From RZYX01 sp036654375 (GTDB taxonomy: Bacteria; Bacillota; Clostridia; Oscillospirales; Acutalibacteraceae), in contig JAVVSD010000008.1 of NCBI GenBank assembly GCA_036654375.1, positions 1 to 64,000 of the forward strand: 64,000 bases of DNA. The letters are read 5' to 3'. The notes beneath the pieces are model-generated. The model was not told where the DNA came from. It did no database searches and worked only from the letters and a program-made list of their open reading frames with translations. Positions 52,279 to 60,708 of the stretch are shown here, piece after piece (positions within the stretch are counted from its first letter, which is position 1; each line of letters starts with the position of its first letter). The position numbers and the translations under genes were made by a program.

Positions 52279-53553
52279 TTGGTAAGAGCAATTGTAGGAG
52301 CAAACTGGGGAGATGAAGGTAAAGGTAAAATAACAGATATGTTTTCCTCTTCGTCAGACATCGTCATTCGTTTTCAGGGCGGTGCAAACGCAGGACACAC
52401 AATAATAAACGAATATGGAAAGTTTGCACTTCACCAGATGCCATCAGGAATATTCAGTTCAAACACAGTCAATATCATTGGAAACGGGGTTGCACTTGAT
52501 GTCACCAAGTTCATGAATGAGCTTAATGCAGTGGTTGAAAAAGGTGTGCCAATGCCCAAATTAATGATATCTGAGCGTACACAGATTGTAATGCCTTATC
52601 ATATCTTGTTTGATATGTATGAGGAGGAGCGTCTGGCCGATAGACAATTTGGCTCAACCAAGTCAGGCATAGCTCCGTTCTATTCAGACAAATATGCAAA
52701 GGTTGGATTTCAGGTTGCCGAGCTTTATGACGATGGTTATCTTAAAGAAAAGATAGATAGAGTTTGTGAAGTTAAAAACCTTATTCTTGAGTATGTATAT
52801 CACAAACCCCTTATAGATACAAACGAATTGTTCAACACACTTGTTGGCTATAGGGAGGTTATAAGACCTTTTGTCGGCGATGCTACCACTTTTGTTCGCA
52901 ATGCAATAAAAGAGGGCAAAACAGTGTTGCTCGAAGGTCAGCTTGGGTCACTTCGTGACCCAGATGTTGGCATATATCCAATGGTAACATCATCTTCGAC
53001 TCTTGCTGGATATGGCACAGTTGGAGCGGGTATTCCACCATATGAAATCAAGGATATAATTGCAGTTACAAAGGCATATTCAAGCTGTGTTGGCACAGGG
53101 GAATTTGTCAGCGAAATCTTTGGCGACGATGCGCAGACAATGCGTGTTCATGGCGGTGACGCTGGTGAATTTGGGGCAACAACAGGAAGACCACGCAGAA
53201 TGGGATGGTTTGACTGCGTTGCAACACGCTATGGTTGTGCAGCACAAGGAGCAACACAGGTTGTTTTGACTGCACTTGACTGCCTTTCATATCTTGAGGA
53301 AATAAAGATTTGCACAGGCTATGAAATTAACGGAGAAATCATAAAAGAGTTCCCTGTTGCACCAAAGCTTTCAAAAGCAAAGCCAATTCTTGTAACACTA
53401 AAGGGCTGGCATAAGGATATCAGAGGAATTAAAGAGTTTGACAAGCTTCCGATAGAAACACAGGAATATGTTAAATTCATTGAAAAAGAGATAATGGTAC
53501 CGATTACAATGGTTTCTAACGGACCAAAAAGAGACGAAATAATAATGAGATAA
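52279..53553 (+). CDS. purA: Adenylosuccinate synthetase
   Basis: Joins IMP and aspartate with GTP to form adenylosuccinate, the first AMP-specific step. The 424 residues show GDEGKGK (11-17), the GGANAGHT segment, and the TTGRPRRMGW block. The start is TTG (product MVRAIVGANWG), supported by CGGAGGTG upstream and by the family N terminus. It lies between purB and guaA. Confidence 0.97.
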   Translation: MVRAIVGANWGDEGKGKITDMFSSSSDIVIRFQGGANAGHTIINEYGKFALHQMPSGIFSSNTVNIIGNGVALDVTKFMNELNAVVEKGVPMPKLMISERTQIVMPYHILFDMYEEERLADRQFGSTKSGIAPFYSDKYAKVGFQVAELYDDGYLKEKIDRVCEVKNLILEYVYHKPLIDTNELFNTLVGYREVIRPFVGDATTFVRNAIKEGKTVLLEGQLGSLRDPDVGIYPMVTSSSTLAGYGTVGAGIPPYEIKDIIAVTKAYSSCVGTGEFVSEIFGDDAQTMRVHGGDAGEFGATTGRPRRMGWFDCVATRYGCAAQGATQVVLTALDCLSYLEEIKICTGYEINGEIIKEFPVAPKLSKAKPILVTLKGWHKDIRGIKEFDKLPIETQEYVKFIEKEIMVPITMVSNGPKRDEIIMR

Positions 53554-53572
53554 ACAAGGAGTTTTCTGTTTT

Positions 53573-55105
53573 ATGTATGAGTCAATATTGGTACTTGACT
53601 TTGGTGGGCAGTACAATCAGCTTATTGCACGCCGAGTCAGAGAGCAAAATGTCTATGCAGAGGTTTTGCCATATACAACACCGATAGAAAAAATAAAATC
53701 AAAGGGATATAAAGGCATAATTTTTACAGGCGGACCAAACAGCGTATATGACGAAAAGTCGCCACGCTACACTGCCGAAATTTTAAGCCTTGGTATACCT
53801 GTGCTTGGAATTTGCTATGGGGCACAGCTCATAACATTTATGGAGCAGGGCAAGATTACAAGTGCAGAAAACAACAGCGAATATGGCCATGTAGAACTAA
53901 TGACAACTGAAAGCAAATTGTTCAAGGATATTGAGCAAAACAGCAGTTGTTGGATGAGCCACACAGACTATATAAGCGAAGTTCCAGCGGGATATAAGGT
54001 AACGGCAACGACGGTTGCTTGCCCCTGTGCCGCAATGGAAAATGAGGATAAAAAAATATATGCTGTGCAATTCCATCCAGAAGTTACACACACGCAATAT
54101 GGAACACAGATGTTAAAGAATTTTTTGTTTGATGTGTGTGGCTGCACAGGCGACTGGGTAATGACAGATTTTGTAGCCCGTTCAATAGAAAAATACAAGC
54201 AGGAGCTTGGCGACAGCAAGGTTCTTTGTGCGCTTTCAGGCGGAGTAGATAGTTCTGTTGCTGCTGTTATGCTGCACAAGGCAATTGGCAAAAATCTAAC
54301 CTGCATATTTGTTGACCATGGTCTTCTTCGCAAGGACGAGGGTGACACAGTCGAAAGAGTATTCAAAAAGCAGTTTGACATGAATATAATCAGAGTCAAT
54401 GTTGAAGACAGATTTTTAAGCAAGCTTGATGGTGTATCAGAGCCAGAAAGGAAGCGTAAAATCATTGGCGAAGAGTTTATAAGAGTCTTTGAGGAGGAGT
54501 CCGCAAAGCTCGGCAAAACGGACTATCTTGTTCAGGGAACTATTTATCCAGATGTTATTGAGAGCGGTGCAGGCGATGCCTCGGTAATCAAGAGCCACCA
54601 CAATGTTGGCGGTCTGCCAGAGGATATAGATTTTAAAGGCATAATCGAGCCACTTCGTGATCTTTTCAAGGACGAAGTAAGAAAAGCAGGCATTGAGCTT
54701 GGAATACCAGCTCATCTCGTATGGCGTCAGCCGTTTCCTGGACCTGGTCTTGCCATCAGAATAATGGGAGAGATAACAAGAGAAAAACTCGACATACTTC
54801 GTGATGCAGATGCAATCTTCCGCGACGAAATTGTAAAAGCGGGTCTGGATAAAGAAATCAGCCAGTATTTTGCAGTGCTAACAAATGTTAGAAGCGTTGG
54901 AGTTATGGGAGATGCAAGAACATATGATTACACAGTTGCACTTCGTGCAGTAGTCACATCAGACTTTATGACAGCCGAGTGGGCAAAGATACCATTTGAA
55001 GTGCTTGCAACTGCCTCAAACCGCATAACAAACGAGGTAAAGCAAGTCAACCGCATAGTCTATGATATCACAACAAAACCCCCCGCCACAGTCGAGTGGG
55101 AATGA
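53573..55105 (+). CDS. guaA: GMP synthase (glutamine-hydrolysing)
   Basis: Aminates XMP to GMP. The 510 residues combine a class I glutamine amidotransferase (Cys81 in GICYGAQL, and a QFHPEVTH His/Glu pair) with an ATP pyrophosphatase domain (SGGVDSS near 222) and the C-terminal dimerisation domain ending in the conserved TVEWE. It lies 19 bases after purA and closes the operon. guaB, which makes XMP, is not in this window. Confidence 0.98.
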   Translation: MYESILVLDFGGQYNQLIARRVREQNVYAEVLPYTTPIEKIKSKGYKGIIFTGGPNSVYDEKSPRYTAEILSLGIPVLGICYGAQLITFMEQGKITSAENNSEYGHVELMTTESKLFKDIEQNSSCWMSHTDYISEVPAGYKVTATTVACPCAAMENEDKKIYAVQFHPEVTHTQYGTQMLKNFLFDVCGCTGDWVMTDFVARSIEKYKQELGDSKVLCALSGGVDSSVAAVMLHKAIGKNLTCIFVDHGLLRKDEGDTVERVFKKQFDMNIIRVNVEDRFLSKLDGVSEPERKRKIIGEEFIRVFEEESAKLGKTDYLVQGTIYPDVIESGAGDASVIKSHHNVGGLPEDIDFKGIIEPLRDLFKDEVRKAGIELGIPAHLVWRQPFPGPGLAIRIMGEITREKLDILRDADAIFRDEIVKAGLDKEISQYFAVLTNVRSVGVMGDARTYDYTVALRAVVTSDFMTAEWAKIPFEVLATASNRITNEVKQVNRIVYDITTKPPATVEWE

Positions 55106-55126
55106 TGGCGGCGGATTACAACTAAA

Positions 55127-55175
55127 AAGAGCAAGCACCCTGCTACTTTTTTGGTGGGACGCTTGCTCTTGTTTA
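55127..55175 (+). terminator. Terminator of the dap-pur-guaA operon
   Basis: A 10-base stem (55127-55136 with 55161-55170) with further inner pairing (CCC with GGG) is followed by a T-containing tail, 22 bases after the guaA stop codon. Confidence 0.8.
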
Positions 55176-55410
55176 ATTACCGGCAGTAGCTTTATACTGA
55201 TATCCGTTTGACCGAACAACAAAACATATAGAAAATATCAATTATATTGTCAGGCACAATATAACAAGATATTATAAAATAAAAACAGTAATGGATATAA
55301 AAATATTTACCACAGAGCAGATTGGTTATATACTGAAAGAACATAAAAATGGAGAAATGATATTAGAAATCACAATAAAAAATCAAACTGTGTGGTTAAA
55401 AATCAAGCTG
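55176..55410. other. Intergenic stretch with a candidate second promoter
   Basis: AT-rich, without a credible ORF. TTGTCA (55247-55252) and TATTAT (55270-55275) are spaced by 17 bases on the plus strand and could be an upstream promoter for the MYG1-family gene. Confidence 0.5.
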
Positions 55411-55419
55411 TGTTATAAT
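55411..55419 (+). promoter_or_regulatory. Extended -10 promoter of the MYG1-family gene
   Basis: TGTTATAAT combines an extended TG motif with a perfect -10 box (55414-55419), 25 bases before the start codon. The -35 region is poor. Confidence 0.6.
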
Positions 55420-55444
55420 TATTATAAAATGAAATGAGAGTAAA

Positions 55445-56359
55445 ATGACAGAAATAATAAACAACGCCTTGACACATGGCGGAAAATTCCATGCGGATGA
55501 TGTGTTTTCATCTGCACTTTTAAGGATGATGAATCCTAATATTCAGATTATCCGTGAGTTTAAAGTTACACAAGATTTTGACGGAATCGTTTTCGATATA
55601 GGCTATGGAGAATTTGATCATCATCAAGAAACGGCTGAAATCAGGGAAAATGGAGTGCCATACGCTGCATTTGGTTTGCTGTGGAAAAAATTTGGAAAGA
55701 ACCTATTGATACAAATTGGGTGTCCGGTAGAACAGGCGGATAAAGAGGCGATTCACTTTGATGAGTCATTTGTTCAACCCCTTGATGAAGATGATAATAC
55801 GGGTTGTGGAAACCCGATTGCCAGTATAATTGATACATTTAATCCAAGCTGGGATTCTGAAAAATCAAGTGACAAGTGCTTTGATGAGGCAGTTTGCTTT
55901 GCAAATGTTATACTTAGAAAGAAACTTGACCGCATGGTTAGCGTTCACAGGGCAAAATCACTTGTTGAGGAGGCATTGGCAAGTTCTCGTGGCAATATTG
56001 TTGTCTTGCCACAGTTTGCACCATGGAAATCAGTGCTTATGACAACCAGTGCAGAATTTGTTGTGTATCCCTCTCAAAAGGGTGGATATAACGCTCAAGT
56101 TGTTCCTGCTTCCAAAGATACAAATGAAGTTAAATGTTATTTCCCAGAGGAATGGGCAGGCGTTAACGAAGATGAAATACAGAAAATTTCAGGTATTCAA
56201 ACCCTTACTTTTTGCCATAAAGGGCGTTTTCTAATCTCTGCGGATAGCTTGGACGATATAATAAGAGCTTGTGAACTTGCACATGATAAAGCAAGTGAAG
56301 TAAAAGATGAACTACAAGATTTCGTGACATCGAAATCTATCGGAAAGGAAAGCGTATGA
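55445..56359 (+). CDS. MYG1 family protein (UPF0160), probable metal-dependent hydrolase
   Basis: A 304-residue protein of the MYG1 family, related to DHH phosphoesterases. The eukaryotic homologue is reported as a 3'-5' RNA exonuclease. Features visible are THGGKFHADDVFSSALL (9-25), FDIGYGEFDHHQ (near 51-62, the DHH-like metal site), DEDDNTGCGNPI, and FCHKGRFLISA near the end. ATG has only a weak ribosome-binding site (GAGAG). The DEAD-box helicase gene overlaps its end by four bases (ATGA), so the two are translationally coupled and probably functionally linked. Confidence 0.88.
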   Translation: MTEIINNALTHGGKFHADDVFSSALLRMMNPNIQIIREFKVTQDFDGIVFDIGYGEFDHHQETAEIRENGVPYAAFGLLWKKFGKNLLIQIGCPVEQADKEAIHFDESFVQPLDEDDNTGCGNPIASIIDTFNPSWDSEKSSDKCFDEAVCFANVILRKKLDRMVSVHRAKSLVEEALASSRGNIVVLPQFAPWKSVLMTTSAEFVVYPSQKGGYNAQVVPASKDTNEVKCYFPEEWAGVNEDEIQKISGIQTLTFCHKGRFLISADSLDDIIRACELAHDKASEVKDELQDFVTSKSIGKESV

Positions 56360-57492
56360 ATTTTAACACATTGGGGCTAAATGAAAGCATCATAAAAGGT
56401 CTTGCAATGCAAGGCATAGAGCAACCAACAAAGGTGCAAGAGCAAGCAATCCCACTGATAATGGAAAATAAAAATATTGTTATACAATCAGAAACAGGCT
56501 CGGGAAAAACCCTTGCATACCTATTACCTATTTATATGAGACACAATACGGATCTGCGTGGAACACAAGTGCTTGTGTTAGTGCCAACGCATGAACTTGC
56601 AATGCAAGCCCATCGTCAGGTGGAAACCCTTTCAAAAAACAGTGGAGTTGCAATGAAATCATGCACGATATTTGGCGATGTAAACATCAACACACAAATC
56701 GAAAAATTAAGAGAAAAACCGCAGATTGTTATAGGAACAACAGGCAGAATTATTGAGCTTATTAAACGAAAAAAGATATCAGCCCATACTATAAAAACTA
56801 TCGTAATTGATGAAGCAGATAAAATGCTCGACATCAATAACATTGATAGTGTTAAAGCGATTATAAAGTCTACAATGCGTGACACACAAAAGATTTTTCT
56901 ATCTGCAAGCATTTCGGAAAAAGCTCAAAAAACTGCGGAGGAAATCGCAACAAATCTCTTGTCGGTCAAGACTGCAAAAACTTTGACAATACCAGAGAAT
57001 ATTAAGCATATGTACATCGTTGTTGAGGAAAGAGATAAAATTGAAACTTTTAGAAAACTTGGATACATTTTAAAGCCAAAGCGAGCAATCGTATTCATTA
57101 ACAATGCAGACAAAATCGATGTTGCCACAGAAAAGCTGAAATACCACAAAATCAATGCAGAAAGTATTCAAGGTAGCAGTGCAAAAGGAGAAAGAAAAAA
57201 TGTGCTGTCAGATTTCTCAAAAGGAAAGATAAATTACCTAATTGCAACCGATATTGCATCACGCGGTCTGCATATTGAAAATGTAGAGGTAATTTTCAGC
57301 TTAAGCATTCCAGAAAATCCAACTGATTATCTCCATCGTGCGGGCAGAACAGGTCGTGGAAATTCCACAGGGATATCCATATCTATCATAACAGAAAGAG
57401 AAATACCGCTGATTAAAAAATATCAAAACGCTTTTGGTATTTTAATCACTCAGATACAAATGCGTGAAGGAAAAATCATCGAAAATATTTAA
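56356..57492 (+). CDS. DEAD-box RNA helicase
   Basis: A 378-residue ATP-dependent RNA helicase with only the two RecA-like domains and no C-terminal extension. Motifs are the Q motif (QPTKVQEQAIP near 23), Walker A SETGSGKT (45-52), PTHELA (motif Ia), DEAD (152-155), SAS (183-185, in place of the usual SAT), and HRAGRTGRG near 330. It starts within the last codons of the MYG1-family gene. The lack of an RNA-binding tail suggests a partner supplies specificity; the coupled nuclease-like protein is a candidate. Confidence 0.93.
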   Translation: MNFNTLGLNESIIKGLAMQGIEQPTKVQEQAIPLIMENKNIVIQSETGSGKTLAYLLPIYMRHNTDLRGTQVLVLVPTHELAMQAHRQVETLSKNSGVAMKSCTIFGDVNINTQIEKLREKPQIVIGTTGRIIELIKRKKISAHTIKTIVIDEADKMLDINNIDSVKAIIKSTMRDTQKIFLSASISEKAQKTAEEIATNLLSVKTAKTLTIPENIKHMYIVVEERDKIETFRKLGYILKPKRAIVFINNADKIDVATEKLKYHKINAESIQGSSAKGERKNVLSDFSKGKINYLIATDIASRGLHIENVEVIFSLSIPENPTDYLHRAGRTGRGNSTGISISIITEREIPLIKKYQNAFGILITQIQMREGKIIENI

Positions 57493-57733
57493 TGACGCGT
57501 AATGTAAGCGTATAAAAGTAAATCGGCAGTGAATAATAATGTTGGGTACGGCAAATACACTTCGTACCTTGTAACCTACAAGCAAATATTTAATTCAAAA
57601 ATTGGAGATGATTCAGTTGGGAAGACCTGTCTATGAACCCGTTATGATTCGAGCAGTATATTTGTAAGAATGAGGGAGATGGTTAAGTTGGACTACTTTA
57701 TTTCTCGTATTGGAAAAATTGAATAAAAGCTTG
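57493..57733 (+). other. Gene-poor stretch with two tiny TTG-started frames
   Basis: Two very short frames each follow a good ribosome-binding site: 57617-57667 (16 codons, after TTGGAGATG) and 57688-57726 (12 codons, after GAGGGAGATGG). Both start with TTG. Upstream is a 6-base hairpin GGTACG...CGTACC near 57545-57567. A terminator follows. This could be a decayed gene, a leader-peptide region, or chance; no product is recognised. Confidence 0.35.
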
Positions 57734-57776
57734 AACAGGCAGAGACTCTTAACGGAGTCCCTGCCTGTTGGTTTTA
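57734..57776 (+). terminator. Terminator after the helicase region
   Basis: A 9-base outer stem (57734-57742 with 57761-57769) and a 5-base inner stem (57744-57748 with 57755-57759) are followed by GGTTTT. It may also act for the convergent gene. The next 150 bases hold nothing recognised. Confidence 0.75.
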
Positions 57777-57930
57777 TATGGAATGAATTAAATTTTAAGT
57801 GACATTAAGGTTAAATTAATTGTAAAAGTAGGCACATAAAATAAGCAGCAAAAATCTTTGTAAATTTATTAACTGCCCTATTTGCATTCCCATGTATCAA
57901 TTATGTATTGATAAGCAAAGCTATAAGTGG

Positions 57931-59073
57931 TTAATCTTGCTGGTCGTTGACTTCACCATATTCACAGCCAACATTTTCTGCAATGATTTCATCAACCAGA
58001 TAAAGAGTTCCACTTTTCCTTTTCCAAAGTGTGACGATACCTGTTGCATTTCCGCCACTCCAAAGGCGATTGTGATTTTTATTCCCGTTTGGGTTTTCAT
58101 AATTAATAAGCAACATATTTTTTTTATAACATCGTATTTTGGACTCCATAACTGCCTGTCGGGTTTCTTGCCTAATATGCCACAAAATCTCGTCTTCAGT
58201 TTCCTTACAAACAAGTTGCGTTTGACAAGATGTCCAAAACTTTAAAAAGTTGAATTCGTAATCTTTTCCCTCGTACCAAAAACTGCCAAACAAATTTTTT
58301 TCGTGCGAAATCCCAAAAAGCGTGAGATTGCCACCGCCAATAGCAAAGGAACTATTGGGAAGCTTATCCCCAGTCATTCTACTCGTCAGATTGTTTGAAG
58401 AAATCCATATCCATGGGTTTGTGAAGTCGCTTCCCCAGTTTTTATCGGCGTAGCCATAGCAGGTTTCAGGGTTTACCAAATATTTTGTACCATTAAGGTA
58501 CAGCTCGCCTTCATATACTGTTTTCATACCCTCAGCGTGCCAAAACGCATCAAAGGCGTTGAACTTTTGAAACAATTGACCCACACCATAATCGATATTA
58601 AAAGCTATTCTCTTTTCAATTTTTAAATTCCAGACAAGTTCACCGCTGTCACACATATATTCGGGATGAATACTTGCGTCTTTTTCACTGACATAAACAC
58701 TGCCACGCATTTCGTTTTCTGAACAAAAGCAATCGTCAGCGGTGATGCTAAAAGGAAAATTGAAGGTCATTGAAACATCTTTTAATGAAAAAAATCGGTG
58801 TATCTGGGAGGCATCTTCACCCCACCACCCAGCCTTGACCATTAAATAAGACGGGAGTTTATTGTTTATCTGGTTTGGTATCCATTGCCCAAGCACAGGC
58901 TCATCTTGAGCTAAATCAGGATTACACACAAAGTATTCGATAAAAAATGGCTTTTGCTCTCCAGTTTCGGCATTTTCGGCTGTAAAGGAATGCCACCATC
59001 GGTCATAGCCTTTTGTGGCTAAAGGACCCTTTAGCATTAAAAAGTCCTTTTTGATATTGCTGATATTGGCCAT
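57931..59073 (-). CDS. Tocopherol cyclase family protein
   Basis: A 380-residue protein resembling the tocopherol cyclase family (Pfam-type tocopherol_cyc, related to CrtC-like lipocalin double domains). Segments typical of it are YDRWWHSF near 24, HRFFSLKD near 90, and CYGYADKNWGSDFTNPWIWIS near 209-229. In plants and cyanobacteria the family closes the chromanol ring of vitamin E; an anaerobe is not expected to make tocopherol, so the substrate is probably another lipid or the role differs. ATG follows AAGGGGG. It is monocistronic and lies between unrelated units. Assigned by recognisable motifs, not by a search. Confidence 0.72.
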   Translation of the reverse strand: MANISNIKKDFLMLKGPLATKGYDRWWHSFTAENAETGEQKPFFIEYFVCNPDLAQDEPVLGQWIPNQINNKLPSYLMVKAGWWGEDASQIHRFFSLKDVSMTFNFPFSITADDCFCSENEMRGSVYVSEKDASIHPEYMCDSGELVWNLKIEKRIAFNIDYGVGQLFQKFNAFDAFWHAEGMKTVYEGELYLNGTKYLVNPETCYGYADKNWGSDFTNPWIWISSNNLTSRMTGDKLPNSSFAIGGGNLTLFGISHEKNLFGSFWYEGKDYEFNFLKFWTSCQTQLVCKETEDEILWHIRQETRQAVMESKIRCYKKNMLLINYENPNGNKNHNRLWSGGNATGIVTLWKRKSGTLYLVDEIIAENVGCEYGEVNDQQD

Positions 59074-59457
59074 AATAAATCCCCCTTATTAATAAAAGAT
59101 AATCAAAAACAAATACTGCATTTGGGATGGCTTGTGCGATTCCTTGTACACAAATTTAAAAAATAATTAAAATAATTCAGTTTTAAGGCAAAAATCAGAT
59201 AAAAGTGTAAATAATAAAAAGTGAATTATATTAAATATAATTTACAATTGATGCTTTTTAGACCTGTTTTTAAAAATTTGGTTTTTTATGGGAACTTAGT
59301 AGACTGAAAATGTTGATTATTTTGGAATTATTATCAAATAATTTTTTCAGAAGCGACAATATTTTCTATAATACAAATATTTACGCTAAATATTTGTAGA
59401 TAATTAACAAATTTTTATAATTAATATAATTAAAAAGTGGAATTGTGATATAAAATG
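59074..59457. other. Gene-free AT-rich stretch
   Basis: Very AT-rich, with no ORF, strong terminator or riboswitch motif recognised. I looked for a purine riboswitch because a nucleoside importer follows, and did not find its conserved core. The tocopherol-cyclase-family promoter must lie here on the minus strand but is not clear. Confidence 0.4.
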
Positions 59458-59486
59458 TTGACAAATTTGGCAAATTGTATTAAATT
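59458..59486 (+). promoter_or_regulatory. Promoter of the nucleoside importer operon
   Basis: A perfect TTGACA (59458-59463) and TAAATT (59481-59486, four of six) are spaced by 17 bases, ~90 bases before the lipoprotein start codon. Confidence 0.6.
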
Positions 59487-59578
59487 AGTCATATGCCAAT
59501 TAAATCAACATTTTATTAAGCCGATTTAGATGGTGAACTTAGCAACTTAGCGTTGCAAAACAAAAGGAGTGTAATTAA

Positions 59579-60673
59579 ATGAAAAAAATCATGTCATTGG
59601 TAATCGTTTTGGCGTTGTGTGCCGGTCTTTTGCTTACAGGATGTGGCAAAAAGGACGATGGAGGATCAGGTAAAGACCCTGCAAAGAAGCCAATTAAGAT
59701 TGCTTATCTTGCAAATGGTAGCATGGGAGATAAGTCTTTCTTTGAGTCAGCACTTAACGGCGTTAAACAAATCGAAAAGAAATATGGTGCAAAAGTTACT
59801 GCTATTGAGATTGGTGCAGACAAGAGTAAGTTTGAGCCAGCACTGATGGACGCTTCAGAAGAAGATTACGACCTTATCGTTATCGGTACATTTGATATGG
59901 AACAGGCTATTATGAAGGTTGCTCCACAGTACCCAGACAAGAAGTATATTATGTTTGACTACGCACTTGACTACAGCAAGGGTGACTTTGACAATGTCTA
60001 TTGCGTAACCTACAAAGCAAACGAAGGTGCTTACCTTTCAGGCGTGCTTGCAGCTTCAATGTCAAAGAATAACAAAATAGGATTTGTTGGCGGAATGGAC
60101 ATTCCTTTGATAAATGATTTCCTCGTTGGATTCATTCAAGGTGCAAAGGATACAAACCCAAATATAAAGGTACTTGTTTCTTATGTTGGCGACTTTAATG
60201 ACCCAGCAAAGGGAAAAGAACTTGCACTTGCTCAGTATAATCAGGGTGCAGACATCGTATATCAGGGTGCAGGTCAATCAGGACTTGGCTGTCTTGATGC
60301 TGCAAAGGAAAAAGGAAAGTTCATCATCGGTACAGATTCAGATCAGGCAATGATTTATAAAAATGATGACCCAACAAAGGCAAATCTCATTCTTACAAGC
60401 CAGCTCAAGAGAGTTGACAAATCACTCATCAGAGCATTTGAACTCTTTCAAAAGGGCGAACTTAAATTTGGAGAGTCAGAAACACTTGGCCTTTTCGATG
60501 AAGCAATTGAACTTGCAGATAACGAATTCTACAAAAAACTCGTTCCTCAGGAAATCAGAGATAAAGTAGAAGCATCAAAGGCAAAGATTGCAGACGGCTC
60601 AATAAAGGTACAGGGCGGATTTGGTCTTAGTACTGTTGAACTCAATAAGATTAAAGATTCTGTAAAACCATAA
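59579..60673 (+). CDS. BMP-family (Med/PnrA-like) substrate-binding lipoprotein of an ABC importer
   Basis: Captures the substrate outside the membrane for import. The 364 residues start with a lipoprotein signal peptide (lipobox LLTGC, lipidated Cys22), then a short Gly/Lys linker and a BMP/PnrA periplasmic-binding fold. Segments AYLANGSMGDKSFFESALNG, the IGTFDMEQAIM region and KIGFVGGMD are typical of the family, whose studied members bind purine nucleosides. ATG follows AAGGAG. It is first of four genes with an ABC ATPase and two permeases, an order found in NupNOPQ-type guanosine importers. Confidence 0.92.
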   Translation: MKKIMSLVIVLALCAGLLLTGCGKKDDGGSGKDPAKKPIKIAYLANGSMGDKSFFESALNGVKQIEKKYGAKVTAIEIGADKSKFEPALMDASEEDYDLIVIGTFDMEQAIMKVAPQYPDKKYIMFDYALDYSKGDFDNVYCVTYKANEGAYLSGVLAASMSKNNKIGFVGGMDIPLINDFLVGFIQGAKDTNPNIKVLVSYVGDFNDPAKGKELALAQYNQGADIVYQGAGQSGLGCLDAAKEKGKFIIGTDSDQAMIYKNDDPTKANLILTSQLKRVDKSLIRAFELFQKGELKFGESETLGLFDEAIELADNEFYKKLVPQEIRDKVEASKAKIADGSIKVQGGFGLSTVELNKIKDSVKP

Positions 60674-60708
60674 ATTAAGAATTGAAACAACAGCGGGAGG
60701 TGCAAGTT

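Noticed and set aside
57892..58245. 117-codon plus-strand frame over the tocopherol-cyclase-family gene
   Set aside because: It is antisense to a well-supported gene and has no ribosome-binding site.
59074..59578. Purine riboswitch before the nucleoside importer
   Set aside because: No TATA...CGTATAAT-type core or the three-way junction loops could be found.
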